Shown here: positions 10,802 through 21,842 of the stretch, in pieces | How the letters are laid out: every line of letters starts with the position of its first letter | Numbering within the stretch: the stretch's first letter is position 1 | Assembly: GCA_964030785.1 (NCBI GenBank) | Contig: OZ034971.1 | Coordinates: 33,269,304-33,333,303, forward strand | Reading direction: 5' to 3' | Length of the DNA stretch: 64,000 bases | From: Siderastrea siderea | Lineage: Eukaryota; Cnidaria; Anthozoa; Scleractinia; Rhizangiidae | Position numbers and translations under genes: made by a program | The notes under the pieces: model-generated | Database searches by the model: none | What the model saw: only the letters and a program-made list of their open reading frames with translations | Told to the model about the DNA's origin: nothing

Positions 10802-12300
10802 ATTTGTTTGTGGATTTACATTGTAAAAATTGTTTAATTGAGCGACTTTACATGTTTAGTGAATTACGGTAATTTTCTTAAAATGTTTTAAAAACTTGTT
10901 TAAAATGGCTGTGAAATTACCGGCTTGCGAGTAACTTCACTCGAGGGGAAAATTGAATACATTTTGCTTTCCTAGGCAAACAAGACCGGCAGACTGAGTC
11001 TGTGTTGTTTTTTCAATCTAGGTTGTTTTTCTTCGGCACCGCATATTGGGTTGTTTTGACTAATTCGTAATTTAGTATTCCACACCTGAAGAGTCGTTCT
11101 GCCGTCAATTTTTTCTTATTAAGTTTATAGTTTCTGTTAAGCTCCTTATGTTTTTTGCTCAGTTGTGGAATATTTTATCTTCCTTATATTGTTATATTTT
11201 TGGTTTCTTCATTTGAAGTGAATGACATTTCTGTTCCAATTTAGCGACTAAACTTAGAATCGCCGTTTCAGTGAGTGAGTTCAGCGTGGCATGTTTTCGT
11301 GTTTGTTTTGCTTTTACCGCTAAGCCATTTCAGTGTGTCTTTAGTTACAGACCAAAATGAAATCTTTATTTAAGCAACTATAAGCAAGGCATTTCTCGGT
11401 TTAAGCCTGTTTTGTCTAAAATGAGGCTCTAAAAGCTTCCTAAAATTAGTTCAGGATGTGTCCTTTGAAGCACCCGATTAATACTTCGCAGTTGAAAAAC
11501 TTGCCATTTTCTCTTGATAATTATACGTGTGCTTGAAAGTTTCCGAAAACATTTTTTGGGTAATTTTTGTCAGTAAACGGTTGATGCCGGGAAAATATTA
11601 TTTATTTTAGAAAAAATATATTTCGAGAAATGTTTCATGGTTAACAGAATTAAACAGCCAGAGGGATGCATTGGAATCAGTGAGAAATGTGTATTTGCAT
11701 AGAAAAGTCTGTTGAGGCGCTACTGGGAGCAACGTAAGTGTTTTTTTTAGCAGTTGTAGTTTTCCAAGTACTCTTCTTGAACTTAATAAGCTAGCTTTCG
11801 AAAGAACGCTACAAGAAGAGCTGTCGGTGAAAGCCGTGCTGAAGTCTTCTCTTTGAAGAAAAATAAGCCAACTTGCTGTTTTTCACCTCTTGGCGAATAA
11901 CTGCACAACTAAAATTTGCTGTATCTTACGGGCCAATAAGCATGAAAGAGAGACGGGGAGCTCCGCTTTTATGCTTGGCTAGATCTATATATTATCTATA
12001 TTTATAATAATTTATGTTTATTGTTGGCCACTTGGAAGTTACAGTTGGCTGATGTTTACCACATTCATGTTAAATAAGGAGTGACTATGTTCGTGACTCT
12101 GGAAGATCTTCAATACATGATAATTCTACTTGAATGACAACTGACTTGTTTTTAACAAAGAAAATGTAAACTTCCAAAATTCAGCTTGTAGTAGGATTCT
12201 GTTTGCTCAATTGACCTTTTCCTGCAAGTTTCATGTAGATTTTACAAGGACTTTCCTCCCCCTGCGGGACTTACAGAAGGCTTTTGAAGTTTGCGGTATT
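10802..12300. other. No gene recognised
   Basis: AT-rich, no ORF with recognisable motifs on either strand. Likely intronic or intergenic. Confidence 0.4.
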
Positions 12301-12309
12301 TCAATATAC

Positions 12310-12430
12310 AAGGCTGAAAATACGATGACCCACCCCTTCCTGGGGTGAAAATAGCATGACCCACCCCATTAGGAAGGCTGAAACCGTAGTGACCCACCCC
12401 CTCTGTGCTCCAGCCCACCCCCTCCTATAC
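12310..12430. repeat. Short diverged tandem repeat with GACCCACCCC
   Basis: Three units of GAAAATA(C/G)..ATGACCCACCCC type at about 12314-12402, each followed by a short spacer. Ends in CCCACCCCCTCCTA. Confidence 0.6.
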
Positions 12431-12691
12431 TTATTGACCAGTCCCTAATGATAAACAACATAACTTTGCATGGAATGGAAAAGTTTTTGTTCATGTTTGT
12501 CATCAATATGTGGGATACATTAACCTCACTATTAGGCGTCCATTTCCAAGGATAAAGGCCACTAATTTTTTGGATTATTAAAAGCTGAGCTCCCTTCCAC
12601 ATCTCCATATGCCACACACATTGGGGTGCCTTGATCCATTGTCTCTTTGACAACTGTAACATTACTGTGGCAAGGAAATCAAGGACTGCAG

Positions 12692-12845
12692 TGTAGTGTG
12701 TTTGTAACTGGGTTGCCTGTGTAGGTCCAGCCCTAAGGCATTGTGGGTAGTGCAACAAAGGAAGATGGCGGCTTGAAAACGTGTGTGTGTTTTCTTAGTG
12801 AGAATCCGCCTACATCGAGGACCGGTCTGGTGTGCAGACATTACA
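12692..12845 (+). repeat. 5' LTR
   Basis: TGTAGTGTG...ATTACA, 154 bp. It has AACAAA where the 3' LTR has the poly(A) signal AATAAA, so it should terminate poorly while still supplying promoter sequence. Other differences from the 3' LTR: T/C in GTTTG(T/C)AAC and G/T in GTGTG(T/G)TT. Confidence 0.92.
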
Positions 12846-12846
12846 T

Positions 12847-12862
12847 TGGCGACGAGAATTGC
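12847..12862 (+). promoter_or_regulatory. Primer-binding site
   Basis: TGGCGACGAGAATTGC begins one base after the 5' LTR. It starts with TGG, complementary to a tRNA CCA end. Which tRNA primes cannot be settled by eye. Confidence 0.7.
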
Positions 12863-12884
12863 GAGAATTATCCTTTCTAGCGGT

Positions 12885-13403
12885 ATGGCGTCGACAAATA
12901 TCCAACCGATGGATATTTCGGGCTCGAAATCGGAATTGAGCGAGCGATGGCGTGTTTGGCTGCGAGGGTTTACATATTTTGTCGAAGGGAAAGCAAATCT
13001 TCAAAACGCCGCGAGAAAGAGGAACGAATTACTTTATCGAGCTGGTCCTGGCGTGCAGGATATTTTCGAGAATCTGACAATCATCAACGCTCCGGCAGGC
13101 CAAGATGATAACGTTTATCTACAAACTGTTCGAACACTGAACGCTTATTTTCGAGTGCAGGAAAATGCTGCGTACGAAAGGCATGTTCTTCGCCAGCTAA
13201 AGCAAGAACCGGGAGAAGATGTCGACTCATTCTTGGTCAGGCTTCGTAAACAAGCAAGGCATTGTGGCTATGGACCCGAGGAACTTGAATTCGCCGTGAG
13301 AGATCAGTTGTTGGAGAAAGTTACTTCCTTGGAATTACGGACCAAGCTGTTTGAGGAGCCAAATATACAGCTTGCTGCAGCGATAGAGAAGGCGAGAGCG
13401 TAG
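12885..13403 (+). CDS. Gag (capsid region) of gypsy element
   Basis: The start is chosen at ATG 12885 (MASTNIQPMD). The upstream in-frame ATG at 12783 lies inside the LTR and is unlikely to be used. The product is 172 residues, with an alpha-helical retrotransposon Gag pattern (WLRGFTYFVEG, LNAYFRVQENAAYERHVLRQ, DSFLVRLRKQARHCGY). It ends at TAG 13401-13403. The same frame stays open after the TAG through to the zinc knuckles and Pol, so Gag and Pol are one frame split by a single amber codon followed by GAG. This is either a mutation or a readthrough site. Confidence 0.88.
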   Translation: MASTNIQPMDISGSKSELSERWRVWLRGFTYFVEGKANLQNAARKRNELLYRAGPGVQDIFENLTIINAPAGQDDNVYLQTVRTLNAYFRVQENAAYERHVLRQLKQEPGEDVDSFLVRLRKQARHCGYGPEELEFAVRDQLLEKVTSLELRTKLFEEPNIQLAAAIEKARA

Positions 13404-13460
13404 GAGACGGCACGGCGTCAGGCGCGCAACATTGCCGAAGGAGAGGGAGAACAGAGTAAC

Positions 13461-16400
13461 GTGAACATGGTCAAGGACCGCGACAGCAAGAAACCGTCAA
13501 GTGGATTCGGAACCCAGAGGTGTTATGCATGTGGCAAAGTGGGACACTTTGCTCGTGATAAGGTATGTCCAGCTCGGGGTAAAACGTGTGCAAAGTGTGG
13601 TCAGAAAGGGCACTGGGCAGCTTGTTGTAAGAGTGATACTGAGAGCAAAAAGGGTGGTAGAGTGAAAAAGGGGAGAGAACATGGAGGAAGGCGTTCTAGT
13701 AATGTTAAACGTGATTCAAAATCAGGGAACAAGCAAGTTAATCAAGTTGAATATGACAGTGGGGATGAGCCTTATGCATTCCCTATAAACTTTAATGGAG
13801 AGAGGGCCTGTGAGGATAATGTGATTAGGGTCAAGATTGATAACATAACCACCAGCATGCTTGTTGACTCGGGTGCCCAGTCTACTGTACTTGGTGAGAG
13901 GCAGTTTAACAACCTTGTAAAGAGTGGCCTTAAAGCAAAACTGCAGCCTGAAGAAAGGAACTTGCGAGTGTATGGGAATGGTTGTTTACCAGTTGTGGGT
14001 AAATTTGAGGCGAGTATTGAGTGTAATGGAAGGAAAACTATGGAAACGATCCTCGTGACGCAAGGAGAAGGAAGGTGTTTACTCGGTAGTCCAGCAGCTA
14101 AGCGATTGCAAGTGTTGAAAGTTGGACCAGAACTAGGGGGTGTGGCAAACGTTTATTCTGTGGGCAATGACATTGATGGTATTGTAGATCGTTTTCCAAA
14201 GGTGTTCTTGGGAGTTGGCAAATTGTCAGGCTACCAACTGAAACTGCACATTGATCCGGAGGTAAAACCTGTAGCACAGAAACCAAGAAGGATTCCTTAC
14301 CCTCTGAAAGAGAAAGTCACAAAGAAAATAAATGAGCTTCTTGATCTTGACATCATTGAGAAGGTTTCAGGTCCAACAACATGGGTGAGCCCAGCTGTAT
14401 TTGCTCCCAAACCAAACAAGGATGATGTACGGATTTGTGTGGATATGAGGTGTGCTAATGAGGCCATACGAAGGGAAAAGCTACCAATTCCAACAGTGGA
14501 TGAGGTGCTGGAGGAACTGAATGGGAGCACAGTTTTCTCAAAACTTGACATGAACATGGGCTTCCATCAAATTGAGCTGGAAGAAGGTTCCAGGAATATC
14601 ACAACCTTTTCAGCTGGTGATTCACTGTTTCGCTACAAGAGGTTGAGCTTTGGTATTAACAGCGCTCCAGAACAATACCAGAACATTGTTAGACAAACAA
14701 TTGCTGGGTGCCCTGGAGCCACCAACATCGCTGACGACATTGTGGTGCATGGAAAGACAACCGAGGACCATGACAGAAACCTTGTTACATTACTCAATCG
14801 ATTGCAAGAGAGAAACCTCACCCTCAACAAGGATAAGTGCAAGATTGGAATGAATCAGATCGTGTTCATGGGACTGCTTTTAAACAAACATGGTGTGGGG
14901 CCGACAGAAGAGAAAGTACAGGCTATTCGAGAAGCTGAGGCTCCGACCAATGTCGCAGAGTTGCGAAGCTTTCTGGGACTTGTCAGTTTCAGCTCACGGT
15001 TCCTACCTGATTTTGCGACAACTGTGGAACCACTTAGGAAGCTGACACGTCAGGGTGCCAAGTGGCATTGGGGCAAAGGGGAGAATGAGGCATTTGAGGC
15101 TCTGAAAAACCAGTTGGCTGAGGCATCAATGATGGCCTTCTACGACAAAGATGCACCAACTGAAGTGGTTACTGATGCAAGTCCGGTCGGACTTGGGGCT
15201 ATACTCGTGCAAGGAAAGCAAGGAGTGAAGAGAGCGGTCGCATTTGCAAGCCGAAGTTTGAGTGACGTCGAGCGTCGATACAGCCAGACAGAGAAGGAGG
15301 CCCTAGCGGTCGTCTGGGCCTGTGAGAGATTTCATCTCTACTTATCTGGGTTACAGTCATTTGAGCTTGTCACCGATTGTAAAGCTCTGGAAGCTATCTA
15401 TGGTCCTAGATCTAAACCATCGGCCAGAGTTGAGGGATGGGTCCTGCGTCTTATGCCGTTCAAGTACACAGTGCGTCATGTACCCTCAGGCCAGAATATA
15501 GCTGATTGCCTAAGTCGTTTGACAAAGATACCAGCCTCGCCCCGTGATGGTGCAACTGAAGAGTATGTCAGAATGGTAGCAGTCAACGCTACACCACGTG
15601 CGATGACCACCCGGGAGATAGAGAGAGCTTCTGCTGAGGATGAGGAACTCACTGAGGTGTTTCGTTGTTGGAAAACAGGGGAATGGTCTACAGCGCCTAG
15701 TCCATACAGGTTGTTGCGTGATGAAATTACTGTGGTTGGAAGATTGGTGATGAGAGGCATGCGGATTGTTGTTCCTGCGAGCTTGCGTAAACGGGTCCTA
15801 CAGTTAGCCCACGAAGGACACCAAGGGATAGTAAAAACAAAGGATCGTCTCCGAAGTAAAGTGTGGTGGCCGAATATCAACGGCATGGTAGAAAGTCACT
15901 GCAAGAAATGCCTTGGATGTCAAGCTGTGACTCCTGCTGCCACCATACCTCCTGTGAAGACAACGACCATGCCAACAAAGCCATGGAGGGACCTTGCAGT
16001 AGATCTGATGGGTCCACTCCCGACAGGGGAAAGCCTTCTTGTGACTGTCGACTACTATAGCAGATGGATTGAGGTGGATGTAGTGAGAAGCACAACTAGC
16101 AGTGCTATCATCAGGTGCTTGGAGAACCATTTTACTCGCCATGGCATCCCAGAGACACTAAGGACAGACAATGGGTCAAACCTAATAAGCCGTGAGATGG
16201 AGGAATTTCTGGATGAGCTGGGAATCAAACACAAGAAGACAATTCCACTGTGGCCGAGAGCAAACGGAGAGGTTGAACGGCAGAATAAATCGCTCCTTAA
16301 GGCAATGCGTGCGGCACAAGCTGAAGGGAAACCATGGCAGCAAGAGCTTCAGAAGTATCTTCTTGCCCACAGGTCAACACCTCACACCACGACAGGTGTT

Positions 16401-16982
16401 AGCCCGGCTGAGCTATTGTATGGAAGGAAGATCCGAACAAAGATGCCTGAATTTGAAGGGGACGAGGAAGAGGAGAGGTCGGGTACCACAGATCAGCAGG
16501 CACGGGATCAGGATGCAGAGCAGAAGAAGCGAGTGGCTGAAACTGCTAACAAGAGAGCTGCGGAGTCAGACATAGCAGAAGGAGACAAGGTGTTGCTGTT
16601 GAAGCGGAAACAAAACAAGCTGTCTGCAGTGTATGATCCAGACCCATACAGTGTAATATCCAAGAAGGGGGACTTAGTGGTCATTGAGCGAGGTGAAACC
16701 CTACTTAAGAGAAATGTAGGCCATGTGAAAAGGTTCAAAGGACAAAGTCCACAGGCTTGCCAGCCACAGCAGTTAGGAATTCAGCCAGTAGCACAGCCAT
16801 TGGTTCAACAACCAGTACCGAAACCAGCTACCCTTCCTGTTCCTGAACCGGATGACATCACAACACAACGACCAGTGACTGAGCCTGCTATGGAACCATC
16901 ATCACAACCCGCTGTTACTCGGGAACCAGAACAGATCAGTGAACCTCGAAGATCAACACGGAAGAGAACTGAGCCGAGCTAG
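13461..16982 (+). CDS. Pol polyprotein of gypsy element (zinc knuckles, protease, RT, RNase H, integrase)
   Basis: This is 1173 residues from the first ATG after the amber codon. The true protein likely starts as a Gag-Pol fusion. Two zinc knuckles lie at residues 21-36 (CYACGKVGHFARDKVC, with a wide H-x6-C spacing) and 43-56. The aspartic protease has VDSGAQS at 135-141. RT has WVSPAVFAPKP, FSKLDMNMGFHQIEL and the catalytic ADDIVVHG near 424. RNase H has TDASPVGLG near 570. Integrase has HEGHQG...CKKCLGC near 783-820 and the DDE residues in DLMGPL, RTDNGSN and GEVERQN to about 935. Length and order are standard for Ty3/gypsy (K02A2.6-like proteins in metazoan annotation). No internal break. 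Confidence 0.95.
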   Translation: MNMVKDRDSKKPSSGFGTQRCYACGKVGHFARDKVCPARGKTCAKCGQKGHWAACCKSDTESKKGGRVKKGREHGGRRSSNVKRDSKSGNKQVNQVEYDSGDEPYAFPINFNGERACEDNVIRVKIDNITTSMLVDSGAQSTVLGERQFNNLVKSGLKAKLQPEERNLRVYGNGCLPVVGKFEASIECNGRKTMETILVTQGEGRCLLGSPAAKRLQVLKVGPELGGVANVYSVGNDIDGIVDRFPKVFLGVGKLSGYQLKLHIDPEVKPVAQKPRRIPYPLKEKVTKKINELLDLDIIEKVSGPTTWVSPAVFAPKPNKDDVRICVDMRCANEAIRREKLPIPTVDEVLEELNGSTVFSKLDMNMGFHQIELEEGSRNITTFSAGDSLFRYKRLSFGINSAPEQYQNIVRQTIAGCPGATNIADDIVVHGKTTEDHDRNLVTLLNRLQERNLTLNKDKCKIGMNQIVFMGLLLNKHGVGPTEEKVQAIREAEAPTNVAELRSFLGLVSFSSRFLPDFATTVEPLRKLTRQGAKWHWGKGENEAFEALKNQLAEASMMAFYDKDAPTEVVTDASPVGLGAILVQGKQGVKRAVAFASRSLSDVERRYSQTEKEALAVVWACERFHLYLSGLQSFELVTDCKALEAIYGPRSKPSARVEGWVLRLMPFKYTVRHVPSGQNIADCLSRLTKIPASPRDGATEEYVRMVAVNATPRAMTTREIERASAEDEELTEVFRCWKTGEWSTAPSPYRLLRDEITVVGRLVMRGMRIVVPASLRKRVLQLAHEGHQGIVKTKDRLRSKVWWPNINGMVESHCKKCLGCQAVTPAATIPPVKTTTMPTKPWRDLAVDLMGPLPTGESLLVTVDYYSRWIEVDVVRSTTSSAIIRCLENHFTRHGIPETLRTDNGSNLISREMEEFLDELGIKHKKTIPLWPRANGEVERQNKSLLKAMRAAQAEGKPWQQELQKYLLAHRSTPHTTTGVSPAELLYGRKIRTKMPEFEGDEEEERSGTTDQQARDQDAEQKKRVAETANKRAAESDIAEGDKVLLLKRKQNKLSAVYDPDPYSVISKKGDLVVIERGETLLKRNVGHVKRFKGQSPQACQPQQLGIQPVAQPLVQQPVPKPATLPVPEPDDITTQRPVTEPAMEPSSQPAVTREPEQISEPRRSTRKRTEPS

Positions 16983-17242
16983 CTTAAGGACTATGTTACT
17001 TGAAAGACTAAGCTAAGTGAACTTACTAAGGACTTTGCTTCTTAAGATAGTTTTCTGATATGGACCGTGAGGACTACACTTAGTGTTTTGACTAAGAAGT
17101 GTTATTCATTGAACAAGAGACTACCAGTTAAAACGTTAAAACAGTGCTTTTATTTGCATTTGGATTTGTATCCTTTACTTGTTACGGTTTACAGTTATAT
17201 CGGATTTTGTCTAGCTTTTCATTGTACCCATTGTGTTCATTT

Positions 17243-17256
17243 AAAAAGGGGGAAGA
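17243..17256 (+). promoter_or_regulatory. Polypurine tract
   Basis: AAAAAGGGGGAAGA lies directly before the 3' LTR, the expected plus-strand primer site. Confidence 0.85.
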
Positions 17257-17410
17257 TGTAGTGTGTTTGCAACTGGGTTGCCTGTGTAGGTCCAGCCCTA
17301 AGGCATTGTGGGTAGTGCAATAAAGGAAGATGGCGGCTTGAAAACGTGTGTTTGTTTTCTTAGTGAGAATCCGCCTACATCGAGGACCGGTCTGGTGTGC
17401 AGACATTACA
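17257..17410 (+). repeat. 3' LTR
   Basis: 154 bp with TG...CA ends and AATAAA at 17319-17324. Identical to the LTR at 1815-1968. Confidence 0.93.
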
Positions 17411-17415
17411 TGCAG

Positions 17416-18990
17416 GAGCTCGAGTTCTTCTTTATCTGACCTGTGTGAGGTTCAGTAAATGCTACTCGGGTCTCTCTAGGACTTGGTTGCACACTGTCAC
17501 TGTCCTTTTGCATCAAATAACAGACAACTGGGAATGGGAAAAAGGTTTAAGCTAAGAAAAAATTCAAACTTTTCTTTTGCAATAAAAATGTTTGAAATAT
17601 CTTTGCAACATCTTTCACGCCTGAAGGCACTTTGCAAAGGTTTCGGAAGATTGGTTAGGAACAGAGAGACTCTCGTTCTTGCTATGTGTGCGTTTTCTGT
17701 TTTCCTCCGTTCTAAGGCAGGCTAAAAACTGAAGGGAAAGCTGCTATTTGCGAGGGACTTCGACCCTTGATGGTTCTCTTGTAATTAAACTTTCAGTCAT
17801 TCTTCGTGAAGCTACTTTTTCCTTTGTTTGGTTTTGCAGATATTTTTGAGTGTCAACCTTTTCAATTATTCCCTTCACTTGATAACAGGATCGGCATATT
17901 GGAGTTGATACAAACCTGTATAAAAACATCAATGTCGTCTCTCTTCGAGGTTGCTAACAGTTTCAGCCAGATTCGAAAGGCCTCGGCAATGACCTTCTAT
18001 CGAAGCTGCTTCCATTTCCAAGGTGTTTCACAGCCAAATGACGGCATTGCATAGTACCTTCGCGCACGAAAACGGCTATCGCCGTATAGCGAAAGTTTAA
18101 AAATTAAAATTTAAAATTTATTCAGAGCGGTGCCCCTCCGAGATATTCACTACCAGGCTTTCATATTTCCCGTTCGTGACTGAGTTGGTCGCAGGCTTCC
18201 GGTTTTGTTATCGGCTACTCAAACAGCCAGTCAAAAAAGGTATTAGGTTTCCGGTTTACCGTTCCTTTATTTTATGATCAGCCAATCAAAAAAATAGATT
18301 TTTTCGATTATTCAAGAGTCTCTACTGGCGACCGCCCGCTGACCAAAAAGCCAGAGAACTCTGGGTACGAGATTGTTTAGGAAACTCATTCAGCTGCTAT
18401 AAACTAAAATAACAAAAACATCGGTTTTTCTTTTAAAAACAAATCTTTCGAAGTAAAAGGGCAAATCAAATTTGTAGAAAACCTTTCTGAGACTTACAAG
18501 TACAATGCTATAAATCAGAATGAAACAGCGGAGGGTCTCACATCGCAGTGGTCGGCGCCAGTTCATGTTTGATGCTGTTTGAAATTCAAATATTCAATAC
18601 CCTGGTCTGTTTTGTACAGCTTTACATCGCCCCAGCACATACTGTGGTGCTCTTTTATCCCTCGCAGCCCAAAATGGAGGCTGGTGTTTAACCACGGGGT
18701 ATTTAAAATGGTTTCAGGGCTTGATGAACCAAGAAGGCCTTTGTTGTAGGGAAGTTTGTTAATTCATTTCATCCTCTGTTAGGGCCACTAATGCATGGGG
18801 CTTGTTTTCCTTCCCTTTTTTTTCAGCTGTTTCTGTGTAGAATAGAGTGTTTTTCTTAACTTTTTAAATGCTAGGTCACTGATGATGCTAACTGGAAAGG
18901 ACCTTCTTTTACGATACCTGTCAAAACTCGCTACTATCCCTCGAAGCGACGATGGCTCTTATTCTTGTTCTTCCTTCCTGCGGATGCTTA
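17416..18990. other. No gene recognised (copy 2 of 1974-3550)
   Basis: Same sequence as 1974-3550. No coding motifs. Confidence 0.5.
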
Positions 18991-18991
18991 G

Positions 18992-19390
18992 TATAAATTC
19001 ACTTAACAGTCATTAAACTCAACAGGAGGAATTTCGGCGATCTTGCTTCGTTTTTCTCCTTTTGTTTTGAAGAAACGCTGTCAACAAAGCTACGTCTCGT
19101 TTTTTTTTCTTCACAGTGTTTTGGTTTTCTTTTTCTGCAATACACGACTCAATGGGGCCATTCAAAGACGCAAACCTTTCTCCTTTCGTTCGAAGAAACG
19201 CGGTCAACAAAGCTACGTCTCGTTTTTTTTTCTTTACAGTGTTTTGGTTTTCTTGTTCTGCAATAAACAACTCAACGGAGCCATCCAAAGACGCAAACCT
19301 TGAACTTGTCTCCGCCATGTTGGGAGCAAAAGCCGGCGATGCGATGTTGTTCCCTAGTGAGTTTCGTCCTTCCCGCTTGTGATGGGACAA
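18992..19390 (-). pseudogene. Crypton-like N-terminal fragment with 123-bp tandem repeat (copy 2)
   Basis: Identical to 3550-3948. It has two 41-residue repeats with ENQNTVKKKKRDVALLTAFL and a frameshifted continuation to EIPPVEFND. No catalytic region. Confidence 0.5.
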
Positions 19391-19831
19391 ACGAGGTTTT
19401 TTTCACTACTGAGGTTTGATCGTTCGCGCTTCCCAGTGGCTAATGTATTCTATGTACCACTTGTACGCAAACGTTTTTTTAAAAAACTCATTATCTATAA
19501 TATAAAACCTAACACCCACTTTTGAAAAAAATTTTGACGGACAAGGCTTGCGGCCATACTTACATCTACTACACGAGTCATGACGAGTGTTGCGCGGCTC
19601 GTCGCATTTTCTAAACAACAAAGGGACTCATGTTCTTTTGTTGGAAGCAAATAAAGCAAAAATGTATTAATCTGGTTGTTCATTTCTTTTTTCATTATTG
19701 TTAAATACTTACCGTTTTCAAAATTGAGTCAGATTATCCGTCGGAGAATGTGTCACACAGGTACCTGTCGTGAAAATGGGACGGTGGTAATTTTCGACAG
19801 ACTTCTGGTCTGTATATATAACTTTTTTTTT

Positions 19832-20119
19832 GAATTGATGAATATATGAGTTTCATATATTTGAACTGCGGGATGAAGAATTAAATGTAAGGAAGACCAT
19901 CGCAGTTATAGACGCAAGTTTTGCAGTTGCGAAAAGAAAGCCTGAGAAAATTCAGGCGTGTAGGGGATTCTAACCCTTGACCTCTGCGATACCGGTGCAG
20001 CGCTCTAACCAGTTGATCTAACAAGCCAACTGGGAGCTGGTCTTTAAAAGGATGAAGATGATAAAATGATGAATATATGAATTTCATATATTTGAACTGC
20101 GGGATGAAGAATTAAATGA
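19832..20119 (-). repeat. tRNA-derived SINE (copy 2)
   Basis: Same SINE as at 4391-4678, with the flanking T run one base shorter. Confidence 0.8.
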
Positions 20120-20481
20120 CGTGACCATAGACATTATAATCATAAAACAATCTAACGATTGTACATGTACTAACAGTTCCGTGTCCACCGACCAGAACAA
20201 CGTAAAGCACCATAATTACATCACCCCTCGATCGAAAGCTTTTATTGCTTAAGGTCAGTATAGGGTAACTGGTTGAAACCGTGTTGGTTCACTAACTTTC
20301 GAAAACGTTGAGTGGATATTTTGAGTTGTTTTCCTCGTCATTAAGGGAACTACTTCCTTTTATCATGTGGCACTTGTAAAAAAGCTGTTAGGGTGTTTTC
20401 AAATCACACAAACATAAAGCTTAATAGCTTTTGTTCTGAAAGGTTCCTTTATTTTCTCTCAGCGACAGTGATCATCTCACA

Positions 20482-20539
20482 ATGAAGATTCTATTTCATA
20501 TCTTGATGTCAATGACATATGCAGTTGCTGGGAATAAAG
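20482..20539 (+). CDS. CapA/PgsAA-like gene, exon 1 (signal peptide), copy 2
   Basis: Identical to 5041-5098: hydrophobic leader, donor AAAG|GTGAG, phase 1. It is the nearest plus-strand first exon upstream of both paralog A (exons from 37628) and paralog B (exons from 43061). Joined to 43061 it gives an uninterrupted frame. The implied intron (17-22 kb) is long but filled with recent insertions (transposase pseudogene, inverted repeats). I could not find another first exon between 40.5 and 43.0 kb. Confidence 0.65.
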
Positions 20540-21030
20540 GTGAGAATTATTAATTTCTTTCAACTCTTTCAAATAAACATGTATCGATTTAATTTCCGTT
20601 GTTCAGGGATGTGAAATATTCAACCTTAAATCTCACTTGATCATGTTTCGCCCGTTCGGTTTCTGAAGTTCCACAACAAATTTCCAGGGCGATCTTTGTC
20701 GTTTTAGTGTAAACACTGTATTGATTACATGGGAAGTATCCACCCGTGACAGATATTTCGTCCTGTAAAACCGTCTTTGTACGAGTGAACAGACTCACAT
20801 AAGCCATAGAAAGTCATTTTATGAAATTCTAAGTTATCGCCCATAGTCAAAATTGGATATATTTCAGAGCTAAAATTTCGTTGCAAAAACTCTCAATTAT
20901 AGCGTGCTTTTGTAAATCTGTTTCCGGCATTAAAGTAATTCAGAAGTTACAAATTTCTTTGTTAATCAGTACAAGAGGACTTAGGAAAACAACACATGTT
21001 ATTTGAAGTTTCGTATCTAGTTCTGGTTTC

Positions 21031-21276
21031 ATAGCGGAGCCAGCGCCCTAGCGCGTCAGCGGAGCACCATTGCTAAGGAAATTTGGTAACCTATCAAGCC
21101 AAGAATTTTTGGTAGTGACGTAATGGTCACGTGACCGCCCGTCCGTACGTCCGTACGTCTGTACATCCTTACGTCCGTCCGTCCGCATCACAGGGTTACC
21201 AATACACCTCAGACACTGGGTATAACCCTGTGCTGAATCCCTTGTGGTTTTGGCGCGAAATCGCATGTTGACCCGC
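21031..21276. repeat. Interspersed repeat with (CCGTACGT)n microsatellite (copy 2)
   Basis: Identical to 5590-5835; the microsatellite is at 21137-21187. Confidence 0.6.
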
Positions 21277-21664
21277 GTTGTGGAAAAACAAGCAACGACA
21301 ACAAAAGTCAAAAGCAAGTTTGTTAATGGAAAAAAAGTTCAAAAGAATACTCAGTTGTCTTTTTGGTGGAAGGGGAAATGTCCGATTTCGGCGAAAAAAA
21401 TTAGGCGATAAAGTTCAGGCGAAAAGTTCAAATTTGCCTCGTCGGTTCTGTTCGAACTCGGTCGGCACACCGCTTGAGTTCGCAGCTTTTCGCAGCGGTT
21501 TCGACGCCACATATAGCAGAGCTAGTGCTTTTTGTTTTTTTTCTGTCCACAAACATAGTTTTTACGGCGTTCCGAACACATTTTGCCAGGAAAAACACCA
21601 GCATTTTCATGCTGATAGGCAGCTTGTCGCGAAGAAAGAATTACCTTCAAACATAATAGCAAAC

Positions 21665-21734
21665 GCTCATGGCCTAGTGGATTAGTCTCCGGCTTCTGAC
21701 GTCGACGAGCCGGGTTCAGCTCTCAGCGAGGGAA
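21665..21734 (+). repeat. Degenerate tRNA-like sequence (copy 2)
   Basis: Same as 6224-6293. Confidence 0.5.
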
Positions 21735-21842
21735 GGAAATTTTTCTTTTTTTTTTTCCTTCTTTTTTTTTTAATTTAACGACTTGAATGAAAGTATTTTC
21801 ACAAATTGAGCTGTCTCATTCATACACTCCATTAGCCCCTAC

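Larger units (their letters stand above)
12687..17415 (+). mobile_element. Complete Ty3/gypsy LTR retrotransposon with 5-bp target-site duplication
   Basis: The target-site duplication TGCAG (12687-12691 and 17411-17415) flanks 154-bp LTRs at 12692-12845 and 17257-17410. The order is LTR, primer-binding site, gag, pol (protease-RT-RNase H-integrase), polypurine tract, LTR. That domain order places it in Ty3/gypsy. The two LTRs differ at three of 154 positions, so the insertion is not brand new. The element is intact except for an in-frame TAG between gag and pol. Confidence 0.95.
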
